From the NCBI GenBank assembly GCA_023105745.1, contig JALGQZ010000013.1:4561501-4625500 (forward strand): DNA of 64,000 bases, written 5' to 3'. Below are positions 36,621 through 46,542 of the stretch, one piece after another. Source of the DNA: Austropuccinia psidii. Taxonomy: Eukaryota > Basidiomycota > Pucciniomycetes > Pucciniales > Sphaerophragmiaceae. The first letter of the stretch is position 1, and the number at the start of each line of letters is the position of its first letter. Made by a program: the position numbers and the translations under genes. The notes beneath the pieces are model-generated. The model was not told the origin of the DNA, did no database searches, and saw only the letters and a list, made by a program, of their open reading frames with translations.

Positions 36621-36806
36621 TCTTTCTTTTTAGCCGCAATTAAAAAAGATTCATCTTCTGCAATTCAATTTAGGTGGTATTAATAAATCAGTAATCATTT
36701 GGTTTCATTTCATTTTCTGCTGCAAGCATGCCATTCACAAAAAAAGGGAACTCGCGAGAAAGCGTCGGGTTGAGGAAGGAAAGTGTGAGTTGCTCGCTTA
36801 ATCTCA

Positions 36807-38108
36807 GTGTATATATATAGATATATATATATTCTTCCACATTTATGTGGCACCCTCATTGAGCCCCATGGAAGAACATTGGCTTTAGTCGGTTCAGATT
36901 GTGCCAATGTCATGTGGGCTCCAACAGGGAATTCAAAGGATGTGTGCCAAAGAAAGCTCCTTGGGCATTGGGCACCATTCTGGACTCAAAACTCCTTAGC
37001 TTCAAATGGCAGGAAGCAGTATCTGATATCTTGTCTGCTTCAACACAAAGTGATCCCTCAACCACTCGGGAATAGTCAGACATCCCAAAAGATAAATGAG
37101 GGGAAAACCACCCGAAAGCAGAGGTTTTTTTCCTCCTCTCGACCAACAGCACAAATATCAATGCCAGTATCAGCAAATATGATCCCAAGTGAAATTCGGA
37201 GCCTTGTGGATGTCAATCAGATCAAACGCATTCACTTTGGCCGTGTGGCAATTTTCTCTTCAACCGGATTACTCATTGCCCTTGTCGAATTCAGACCATT
37301 CACAACAATGAGTGAAGTCGAGGTCAATCAATGGGATGAATTATCACAATTCTTATTTCGCGAAAAGAGGTTCACTGACCCTATTGCAACAAATGGAGCA
37401 TTATGGGAGGGATTTATGTTCGCGATTGGGTGGCGCAAATGCACCACGAAGAATGAACAATTTGGTCTGTATCGAAGTGCTGGCAAAATTGAAAATGCAA
37501 AAGATGAATGGCGGGACCGAGGTGCCAATCTTAGCTCGGTGGGTTGCATTCTAGGTCAATCCTTACGATATGTTGGGGATAATTTATTTGAGAAGATTCA
37601 AAATTGCTACAACTCATTGGGGGTTCCGTCTTTTGATCAAGTCAACTATGAAGGCAATATTCCGGCAAATCAGGGTGCATTCGAGTTCGCTTCCGCACTC
37701 ACTTTCACCATGAATGGATTCAAAAACGCACCTCATGTTGATAAGGATGCATCGCTGTATGCTTCGGGATGGTGGTTTCAAGCTGATAAGCGGACCGGCC
37801 AAATTCAAAGAGATGTGTCAAAGCGGTGTACAGGGGGAAAATTGATTTTCCCAAATGAGCATTTTTGGATTGATCTATCCGCATGTCATGGGCTCATTCA
37901 GGTAGTGTGGGCCAGTAGTACATTTGTTCATTATACTGATCCAGCACAGGACAACGAAAGCACGACACTAGTGGGTATGTCCGCACAATGCTCAAGCAGG
38001 TTAGCAAAAACAATGCGGCAAAAAAACCATGGCTATTATGAGATTGGCGAGAGAGCGGGCTATCAAATCAGGGATGGTAATACAATCTCATGCCAATTCA
38101 AAGAATGA
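36807..38108 (+). CDS. Gene 3, TET/JBP-like 2OG-Fe(II) oxygenase (element B copy)
   Basis: 433 codons, open throughout. The candidate iron ligands are His310 and Asp312 (PHVDKD) and His375 (FVHYTDP); Arg398 is a possible 2-oxoglutarate contact. The double-stranded beta-helix core would span about 290-405. Residues 1-60 read through TATATA repeats and an extra ~50-bp piece absent from A, so the real start is probably the ATG of ISMPVSANMIPSEI (about residue 119). TET/JBP proteins oxidise DNA bases in the nucleus; in basidiomycetes, lineage expansions of this family travel with KDZ DNA transposons. Here the partner is a TNP2/CACTA transposase. Substrate and activity are not shown. Confidence 0.75.
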   Translation: MYIYRYIYILPHLCGTLIEPHGRTLALVGSDCANVMWAPTGNSKDVCQRKLLGHWAPFWTQNSLASNGRKQYLISCLLQHKVIPQPLGNSQTSQKINEGKTTRKQRFFSSSRPTAQISMPVSANMIPSEIRSLVDVNQIKRIHFGRVAIFSSTGLLIALVEFRPFTTMSEVEVNQWDELSQFLFREKRFTDPIATNGALWEGFMFAIGWRKCTTKNEQFGLYRSAGKIENAKDEWRDRGANLSSVGCILGQSLRYVGDNLFEKIQNCYNSLGVPSFDQVNYEGNIPANQGAFEFASALTFTMNGFKNAPHVDKDASLYASGWWFQADKRTGQIQRDVSKRCTGGKLIFPNEHFWIDLSACHGLIQVVWASSTFVHYTDPAQDNESTTLVGMSAQCSSRLAKTMRQKNHGYYEIGERAGYQIRDGNTISCQFKE

Positions 38109-38232
38109 GGAGATTTGCATGTGTGTTGGGTAAGTAATGGTGGGGTAAGGCAGAGGAGAATATACACCAGGATTGGATGGATTCAAGTGCTGGAGATGGG
38201 GTGTCTCACATGAAAAAGGGGTGAAGTGGATT

Positions 38233-38258
38233 ATGTACGGTGGCATGCCATCGTACAT
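38233..38258. repeat. 26-bp module-boundary palindrome after gene 3 (B)
   Basis: ATGTACGGTGGCA followed by TGCCATCGTACAT; the only imperfect pair is G-T. About 125 bp after the gene 3 stop and next to the minisatellite. Partner in A at 17328. Confidence 0.82.
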
Positions 38259-38284
38259 CTGTCCTGGTTTGTTGCTATTGTCCA

Positions 38285-38890
38285 GGATGCCAATGCTTCA
38301 CACGCAAAACCTTATGCTTGTGCAGGTTCTGCCAATGCTAAAAGTTCCTTACGCCTATGCGGGCTGCCGACGCTTCACACGCCAATCCTTACGCCTGTGC
38401 AGGTTCCCGAAAACTCACACGCCAATCCTTACGCCTGTGCAGGTTCCCGACAGCTCACACACCAATCCTTACGCCTGTGCAGGCTCCCGAAAGCTCACAC
38501 GCCAATCCTTACGCCTGTGCACGCTCCCGACAGCTCACACGCCAATCCTTAGGCTTGTGAAGGTTGCCAACAATGCTGACCATTTCTTACGCCTGTGCAG
38601 GCTCCCAAAAGCTCACACGCCAATCCTTACGCCTGTGCAGGCTCCCGACAGCTCACACGCGAATTCTTAGGCTTGTGAAGGTTACCAACAATGCTGACAA
38701 TTTCTTACGCCTGTGCAGGCTCCCGACAATTCACACGCCAATCCTTTCGCCTGTGCAGGCTCCCAACAGCTCACACGCCAATCCTTACGCCTGTGCAGGT
38801 TCCCGACAGCTCACACGCCAATCCTTACGCCTTTTCAGGCTCCCGACAGCTCACACGCCAATCGTTACGCTTGTGAAGGTTCCCGACAAT
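38285..38890. repeat. Internal minisatellite of element B (~40-bp units)
   Basis: About 14 units of CCTTACGCCTGTGCAGG plus CTCCCGACAGCTCACACGCC. Every frame reads as repeated SHANPYACAGSR or LRLCRLPTAHTPIL peptides; these look like genes to ORF callers but are the satellite itself. Confidence 0.92.
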
Positions 38891-39309
38891 TTAAAAAATT
38901 CAATACATGACTAAGATTAATAGCATGTGACCATAGGATTGGCAATTTCTCATGAATCTGGAGTGGATTGCTCACATGCCGGAACCTCCCACTTTTTTAC
39001 AGTTAAGATTTGATATGGCTCTAAACAATGGAGGAAGAAAATATAGGAGGCAGGAATGGTGACTATTGGCGCATTTTTGGCAAAAGATTTTCTCACATAC
39101 AAATACAAACTCAAACTTTTGGTGGGGCACTTACAAAAATTATTCTCACACAATAGTAGATATAAATCATTGAGGAATTATAATAAATTCACGTGAACAA
39201 AGAACGTAAGAGAAATTGAAAATATCTTTCATTGAATACAAAAAATTTATCTAAAGGAGTGTAATACAAAAGGTAAAAAGAGGAAAGAATACGATTTTTT
39301 TTGTGGATT
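38891..39309. other. Spacer downstream of gene 4 (element B)
   Basis: AT-rich; weakly matches 16325-16740 of A. Nothing recognised beyond the gene 4 3' end. Confidence 0.5.
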
Positions 39310-40678
39310 TTATTTTTCTAAGAATTTTGAGACTATCCCGGTGATGTCCTCCATTGGATAAGCCTCCATCGCCGCGCCAAGGAGGGAGTTTAGTTCCTCC
39401 CGGAATTCCCGGTGCATCTCATTTCGATGAGTTGCATCCACGAAAGGAATCATGTGGAGCAACCGACAATGCTCCAACAAGATTCGGTTGATTGATTCGT
39501 GGACGATGGCTTGAGGGATCAACATTTTTGGTTGTAAGTTGGTAAATTCCTGGCGAGCATCATCGTAGGAATGAGAGGAGGTTGGCACCGGGGGGGAGGA
39601 GGCGGTTGGGTTGTCGGCGGCAATGGGAGGGATATCCGGGGAAGGAACCGGGGTAGGAGTGGAGGGAGGGGGTACAGGAGGGGAAGGTGGCGGAGTCGGT
39701 GAAGAAGAAGGGGGAGGGGGGGAACCGACTGGCGTATCGTCGATGATGATAATCGAGCGGGGAGTGGCGGGACGAGCTGGAGATGGTCGAAGGAGGGGTG
39801 AGGAAAAGTTGAGTAGAGTTAAAAAAGTGAAATAGGGACTTACCAAAAGGTTCCTCCGTTGATTGCGTAGGAGCCACCTCAGGTTGAGGCTCACGAGTCG
39901 CAATGTCCTCAGGTGGTTCGGAGGATGGACTCGCGCAAGGAATAGGTGGCTCATCGTGCTGGGAGGCTTCTACAAAAGGAGGAAGAGTCAGTTAACTTGA
40001 TGCGAAAGTGAAAATGAGAAAAGAGAAAGCTGGCTGCTTACCGTGGAATAAGTCCCCAGACCATCGGGTGCCACTCGGGCCTGGAGTGGGTTGCCGCGGG
40101 GTTTGCTCACGAGGCAAACTAGGAACGGGAGAGTCTTGTCGGGGGGGATTCGGGGGGTTTTGTTCTATGAGTAATGGAAAAAAGTGAGTATTATTGCGTG
40201 AAGATAAATGAGATAAGGAGGAGAAAGAAAACTTACTTTGGCGTTTGAATCCCATCGGTGACAAGACATGGTGACGATCAGCCCAAGCTCGAATGTCCTC
40301 TCGCCATCACCATCCTTCATTGGCCAGATAATCACTTCACTCCGGTCGAGGAGTGAAGTGACCATCGGATGGTGGCCTAGGAGGGGGAGTGGACAAATCA
40401 ATACTGGATGGGACAGGGCTAATCGTCCAGAATCGTTCCCGTCGGCCTGTTTGGGGGCCCGGCGTCCATTCACGCTCGGAAATGGTTTCATCATCGTCGA
40501 CCACAAAGGAGTCCTCGCAAGGGCGTCTTGGGCGAGAACTCCTCTGGCCGCGTGGTCGGAAGGGTTGGACAACAAACGAGCATTTCTTGTGTGCTTGTCG
40601 GCAAGCATCACAAGCGTCGGTCCTTGTCGAAGAGCGGATGCAGGGGATACCCCGCTTGGTGCATAACGTGCACGACAT
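39310..40678 (-). pseudogene. Gene 4, Zn2Cys6-type cluster protein (element B copy)
   Basis: Exon 1 starts at 40678 (MSCTLCTKRGIPC ... CDACRQAHKKC), with the CX2CX6CX9CX2CX6C cluster at residues 3-33. It then has a basic/acidic segment, Pro-rich exons and the conserved helical end (AIVHESINRILLEHCRLL ... VSKFLEK). The in-frame TGA after TPRPE is shared with copy A; a second TGA about ten codons later (GGATGG-TGA-TGG) is specific to B. The product from exon 1 alone would be 113 residues with an intact cluster. Such clusters bind DNA in fungal transcription factors; a role in controlling the element is inferred. Convergent with gene 3. Confidence 0.7.
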
Positions 40679-41098
40679 CTAAAAACAAAGAAATTGGGTT
40701 AGTAACTGAATAGAAAGTAAGAAATGAAGAAAGAGAAGGATGACGTACGATGAATTATATAAATTTAAAACGGAAACAAATTAAAAACTCTCTAGTCGGA
40801 AGTTTTTAAAAGTCTGGAAGGAAGTCGTGAAGAAAGAAAAATATTAATATCGGATAATAACGTGGACAAAACTTTATTTGAATGGAACGCACGAAGTCGA
40901 TAGACAGGGGGTTCTGGAAGTATAAGCGGGAAAAAAACAAAGCAGAAGGATAGGATAGTGGTTAGTGGAGTGCGAAAGAAAAGAGTGGAAAAGGAGGAAG
41001 ACCTAGGGTAATATGCACAAAAAGGAGAACAGCGGGTGAGGTGGAGCGAAGTGGAGCGGGTGAGAAAGAAAGTGAAGGGCTTGTCGTGTGAAGATGGT

Positions 41099-41106
41099 CT
41101 TTTATA
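41099..41106 (-). promoter_or_regulatory. TATA box of gene 4 (element B copy)
   Basis: TATAAAAG on the minus strand inside ATGGTATAAAAGACCAT, the same context as 14538-14545 in A. Confidence 0.6.
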
Positions 41107-41129
41107 CCATGGTGAAGCTGAGACGATCT

Positions 41130-41345
41130 CAGCAGTCGCAGCAGTTGCAGCACCCGAACAAAGGCTCAGCTTCAACGCGTGTGGGCAAAATTGAAGCTCA
41201 GTCGCAGCAGTTGCAGCACCCGACAAAGGCTCAGCTTCAAGGCGTGTGGGCAAAATTGAAGCTCAGTCACAGCAGTTGCAGCACCCGACAAAGGCTCAGC
41301 TTCAAGGCGTGTGGGCAAAATTGAAGCTCAGTCGCAGCGAATGCT
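41130..41345. repeat. ~63-bp tandem repeats upstream of gene 4 (B)
   Basis: Three units of GCAGTTGCAGCACCCGACAA plus ggctcagcttcaaggcgtgtgggcaaaattgaagctc. Element A has about one copy (14440-14530). They sit directly upstream of the TATA box and so may alter gene 4 expression; that is inference. Confidence 0.8.
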
Positions 41346-41399
41346 GCAACTGAGGTTCAATTTTGGTGTGAGGCAGAAGAACAATTGGGTTCTGGCTGA

Positions 41400-43300
41400 G
41401 TATTGTTATTGATTGAATTGTCAAACTCAGTCGAATCCCCTTTGTTTCCTTACATGGCCACCCTATCACCCAGGAGGGTGGTCGTGAGGCCCTCGTTGAA
41501 TCTGCATGGTGGGTGCAATGCACATGTGCCCCATGCAGAAATGCACGTGGTGCATTTGGTCACAGGTGACCGCGGCGAGCATACCGGCCTTATGGCTGGG
41601 TGATAGTGTTTGAACAAAGGGTCGGGCGGCTGTATGACAAGTGAATACAGCGTAATCTTGGCTCGACCCATTGCTCAGGTTTGCTTTCGGGTCATAATTG
41701 AAATTCTCAGTGGCTGAACATTTTAATTGCACAGTTGTTGAACTATTGATATAACAATATCAAATGCACAATGCTGAGCAATTGCTAGGTCATTTTTGTA
41801 AGCACACAATCTGAGCATTTGGCACAGCATTGGATGACATTTCAGCCAGGTGCAGCATTTCACACGCTTTGGTGAAGTGCTCCAAACTGAGCCTTGCAAT
41901 GAACTATTGCAAAAATGGTCCGGACCATGGATTGACTGAGCACTTCCACACGGTCCTTTTGACCATGACATGCTCAGCTTGCGTGTGCAAATTGGGTGAA
42001 ACACAATGCTGAGCATGTGGCACATGAGATACGTATATGAAAACGATTGCATTGGCTATATGCATGCAGGCTGAAGTAGTATTACACCTTCCTAATCTGT
42101 ACAGCCAACACTGTAGTACGCAGCAGGGCTGGATATGCGGTCCCAAATCGGTCTGAATTACGACTTCATTAAAAAAACATTCGGTCGTACTGGAACTTGC
42201 GAGATATGTAATCACTATGTCCTCATTAAGTACCATACCTGATAAGGTCATTTTCAGTTCCAGTCTAACCGGGATTTAATTCAATAAAAATTGTATTCCG
42301 TTATTCAAAATATTTTGTTATCATCTCTTTTTCTCATGGCTCAAAACAAAATCTTATCAATTTTAAATTGTGTTTGTTATAATTTCAAATGAACATCCTT
42401 TATTGTAGTTCGCAAAGGACAAGTATTAAGCAAAAATGAATTGTAAGTGGGATTAAGGAACCTATCAGTCATTGTAGCTATAATTGATGAATTAAATAGT
42501 CGTTTAATTGGAATGAGTTTTTGGAAAGATCGTATATTTGTGCTCATTATAAACAAATGAGAATTAAAGAAAATGATTAAAAAATTATAAATAAAAATGA
42601 TAAAACATTTGAGATACGTGATATGTTGCGCGAAATAATTATTTGGGATTTATTCAGTGCGTAGTTGCTATTTGATTGGTCAGTTTCAGCTCCGCGCGAA
42701 AAAAAAAGCGCGTTGGAACTGTTAATTCTGGTAGAATTAACAACCTAAATCAGTTTAGCCGAACTGCACGGAATAACCGACATGACAGCCTTGGTACGCA
42801 GTACACCTTTGTAAATGTATGCTGCAGGGCAGAGCAAAAGCTGTTCAGCAATGTAACATGCAATCACGTCAAGCCATCAAGTCATATATCTCAACTGCAT
42901 CCCTTTGATGCACCTTGTTGGACAGCTCTGCCTAACTCCGGCACAGATGCGCGTGTAATCCAAGTTAATGTAAGTGGGTGATATCGGGGCAAACTTTGAC
43001 TGGCCGCGCGTGCTCATTGGCGGGCAGCCACACACTTTCTCATATGCTCCACCCGACGGGTCATACGCAGGCAACTTTCACACGCCTGGAAGACATTTTA
43101 CTGCCAGTCTTCCAACCGGCTATTTTCTTGGTTGGGTGGTCAGCTGCACTGCAGACGCTCACCCGCTTGCGCATGGAAACCTGAGGTCAATCAGTATGGA
43201 TTTTCTTCAGCCTCATCGGCATTAGAGTAATCCCGGCCTATGATTGTGTCGGGATCTCCCACTCCGGGTCATTTTCTGCACGTTCTCAAGTGCCTGACGC
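41400..43300. other. Long non-coding segment between genes 4 and 5 (element B)
   Basis: Matches 1-896 and 13818-14400 of A in reverse complement, with the hAT element inserted. Many short words built on gctcag, tgcaca and cattgctcag recur on both strands. No conserved ORF is seen. It is the largest gene-free native part of the element, about 1.2 kb without the insertion. Confidence 0.55.
42124..42793. mobile_element. Non-autonomous hAT-type element (670 bp)
   Basis: Ends read CAGGGCTGGATATGCGG and, from the other side, CAAGGCTGTCATGTCGG, an imperfect ~17-bp inverted repeat. It is flanked by an 8-bp duplication GTACGCAG (42116-42123 and 42794-42801), the hAT signature. Element A has the empty site at 351-358. 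No transposase frame inside, so it was moved in trans. Confidence 0.92.
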
Positions 43301-43310
43301 AATCAAACTC

Positions 43311-43336
43311 ATGTTTGGTGGCACGCCACCAAACAT
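43311..43336. repeat. 26-bp module-boundary palindrome after gene 5 (B)
   Basis: ATGTTTGGTGGCA followed by CGCCACCAAACAT. Arm bases differ from the other copies (TTTGG for TACGG) but the opposite arm has changed to match, keeping full pairing. About 190 bp beyond the gene 5 stop. Confidence 0.8.
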
Positions 43337-43521
43337 ATCTTACCCGCCCACACACACACATCTCTACAGTGAGTTTGCCCTTTGAAACCGCCAACATTGC
43401 CCAGTAGGTCCCTGTGCAAAAATTAACCTGGCGATGATACGCTCATTGTTTGCTTTTACACCTGCACAAATAATTCACAAAATGTTAATTTGTAACGGTG
43501 CTATACATTTATATTACTAAG

Positions 43522-45582
43522 TTATTGCAGAGCATCACCATTCAGCCTAATAACTGGCATTTCAAGTATCTTGAGGGCGCTAGTCTGCATCTTACTACAG
43601 CCTTTGAGCCAATCTTGATCAAATACCTGGAATGATAAGCATTCCGGAATATCACCATCATCTGTCGATCGTAATTCTGGAAATCTATCAATAGTTTTTT
43701 TACCCTTTTTTTTAATGCGATTACAAAACTCTATGTCTCGATCCATTTTTAATACCAATTCATTAAATAACTGGGAGCGCCAGCGTAATCCCACTTTCTG
43801 GTAAACTTGACGGCCATTTTCCAGTACCTCCTCAGTATCTGAACATACTCGAGGGTAATTGAATTGTGATTCTAGGATGGGAAATTTAGCCCTATCACAC
43901 CATTCACGACGGCGCTCACAGGTCTGCACATAATGAAGTAGATCATCATCAGTCTTTGCTCACAATGAAGAAGAGATACATTAACTAACCCTTTGACGAA
44001 TCTTCGCGAGCTTTTGATTCTCCTTCTTTTTAACCAAATACTCGGCATCCTTTTGAATAGACTTCCATTCTCTTTTCAAATAAGTGAAATATTGCTTCAT
44101 TAAAGCCGCCACGACCCCATAGTTATTATGATCCTTTTTCCAACAGTAATGATGATACTCGGTGCTGACCAGTGCGAGACGGAATGTACGGTAAAACACC
44201 ATAGACATCAGCTCATTGAACGGATGTTGCCATGAGCTCTCCCAGTCCCAAGTGAATTGCTTTAGTCCTAACTTGTGGAGCTCATTTTCGCAGTTGCTTT
44301 GGAAACCCTGAGACTGAACCTGTGTTGATGGCTCATTGAAAACATCCTTGGGGACATAACCGAGATGACCAGCCACTTGAATTGCAATTTCACTCTCTTC
44401 TCTGCTGGGTGGTGCTGGTAGTGAGGAAAAATCCTTATCCCTAACTTTGAGTAGGAACAGGCAATGTGCATGTACTGCTGATCTCATTCCATGGAAATTC
44501 TCTGGAAGTTCTTCCTTCAGCCATTTTTGTTTCTCCTTCTGGCTTGCACGTTTCGCCACATTGTGAGCTTTGCGGGCCTGGTTCCTTTGCTGTCTGACCT
44601 CGGATTGTTCAAGCATAATCTGGGCACGGCCCAGCTGAGGATGGGTGAACTCACTATTTGATTGAGTGCCTTGCTCATGCGCCGTGAAATCGTCCCTCCT
44701 TGGTTCATCATTTCTTTCACTTTGAGTCGGAGACATGTGCTCATCCTCATCATCCACAATTCTTTCTCTTGATGTACTGGCATGACCCGTTCTTGGTTTG
44801 GAGGCATATGGATGATGACGTCCAGTGACTTTCTCTTTATGGACCCGAGGTGAAGACGCATAAAGTTCACCCCCTGCCATGCAAATCATCAGTTAACACA
44901 TCAAAACATTAATGAAGACTGGTCATCCTCACGATCTTCAATTGGCTCCTGAGATCGGACTGACTTGCCTTTAGGTGCCATATCTAACCCATGAAACAAA
45001 CATATCAAATTGTGAATAAGTTTCTACTCCAAAATTCAAATGACTTACTTTGATGAAGCGTCAATCCTGGATTTCCCTCCGACAGACCGCTCCAAGTTAC
45101 ATTTTCCAAAGGTCTTTTTTGTCGCCCCCCATCAAGCCGCCTTTCATTGCCCACATGAACCTGAGATCCTGATGGAATATTGAGGGTTGCCGTTTACTTC
45201 GTCCAAAGGGATCCTGGGATGCGACTGGATTCCGACCGGGGTTAAGGAGGAACTCACCTGGAAATTTTGATTGGGGATTAGCGTTTGATGAGATTTGAGG
45301 TGTGCCTTCCGGCCCCTCAGACACATGCATTTGTGTATTAGTGGGATTCGGGGGAATTGGAGTGACAGAAATATTTGGGATCGCCCAAGTGCTGGAAGTT
45401 GGAGCCTTCGGATTTACCACATCAATGTTAAGACCTGATACATTCATTGAGGATGCGATAGGGGTTGTGAGAGGAATGTTGGGACTCAAAGGTGATTGTG
45501 TTTGAACATATTCTATGCTAGATTCACTATCTGAGTCATGAACAGAACCTGAACGGGATTGATGTGACTTGGAAGATGACAT
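43522..45582 (-). CDS. Gene 5, unknown element protein (five exons)
   Basis: I infer exons 45258-45582, 45049-45168, 44933-44983, 43990-44874 and 43522-43923, with GT/AG introns of 58-89 bp. The first two and the last junctions keep phase; the third (before GGGGGTGAAC at 44874) is one base out, so there may be a frameshift in that G run. The N-terminus is Ser/Pro-rich, then comes a Lys/Arg-rich coiled-coil-like stretch (RNQARKAHNVAKRASQ). The core has FTWDWESSWQHPFNELM and HNNYGVVAALMKQYFTYLKR, and the C-terminal part CSDTEE ... GLRWRSQLFNELV. A diverged homologue lies at 60748-61811. No named domain; it is divergent from the transposase gene. Confidence 0.68.
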
Positions 45583-46542
45583 AAGGGCCGAAAAAGTACA
45601 GTAATATTTTTAACTTGATAAAACAGTTCAGTATTGTGATAAGATAGAGGGATATGAGATGAAATCTTTTCAAATTTAGAATAGAGAAATTCTCTGAATA
45701 GTGGGAACCAAGTGTCATGTGGAAGTCCAATAAGACTCTTTTGAGGAGAATCCTCCCTGCCTCCTCTTGAGCTCCTCCGCTTTTGTCGGAAACCACCCTG
45801 CACGGCCTACCAGCATATAATGTGATATTTCCTTGATCTGAAAGGGGACCCATCATCCATAAGTAATCATATTTGGTAACATTTCCGCCTCCCCATTGAC
45901 CCATTTTGTGAATTATCCAAACTGCCAATATATGCATTGAAATTCCACAACATTGTACATCTGTAAAGGGGTATATTCATGAAGGATTTACCCACAAAAG
46001 AGACATCACCTTTTCAAGAAAGGCAAGACAATCCAAATCACATTCCAACTGATTCAAAGCCTGCCGCACTCAAACCAAATACCAACACCTTAGCTGCACT
46101 CCAACCCCTTATGTAATAGAGTTATATAGTTATGTCTGTAATAAGGTTTAAACCATGTACGATGGCGTGCCAGCGTACATGGATTAAATGTTAATCCCCT
46201 CAATTCAATGGTAACACTTCACTAATGGAACCCCCTCAATGGTCAAACCCGCACTATCACAAAGTGTAAATAAACTAGAATATGTATGAGCATTGAGCAG
46301 CATGGCATTTTACCCAATCAAACGCCTAACCAATTCCGCCATCCAGATGAGACATGTTACACTTTATCCACTGCAGCTCACGCACCATTACAAATGGGAT
46401 AAAATCCTCAGCTGGCTCAAATCATCTCCCCCTTCATAATTAATCACTGAATTTTAATTCCAATTAATAACACTCCTAAACACTTTCACATCAACCATAG
46501 ATATTTTTACACAAACCAACCGTACTCCCAATTCCTGCAACA
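45583..46542. other. Divergent intergenic region between gene 5 and the transposase
   Basis: Shared upstream region for two genes pointing apart, with the palindrome at 46155-46180 in the middle. No clear TATA box. Contains ccaat-like and CCCCTCAAT words near 46195-46235. Nothing else recognised. Confidence 0.45.
46155..46180. repeat. 26-bp module-boundary palindrome between gene 5 and the transposase (B)
   Basis: ATGTACGATGGCG followed by TGCCAGCGTACAT; two mismatched pairs near the middle of the arms. Confidence 0.8.

Noticed and set aside
36807..36990. The first ~60 residues of the gene 3 ORF in B as real protein
   Set aside because: They read through TA repeats and a piece missing from A in a different frame, so the start is likely downstream.
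38173..38914. ORFs encoding SHANPYACAGSR-like repeated peptides
   Set aside because: They translate the 40-bp minisatellite in three frames. Similar proteins appear in automated rust annotations, but the periodicity follows the DNA repeat.
17478..43300. The large inverted repeat as an assembly artefact
   Set aside because: The two arms differ by many substitutions, indels and distinct insertions, and both B borders carry a proper 3-bp duplication with a visible empty site, so two real copies explain it better.
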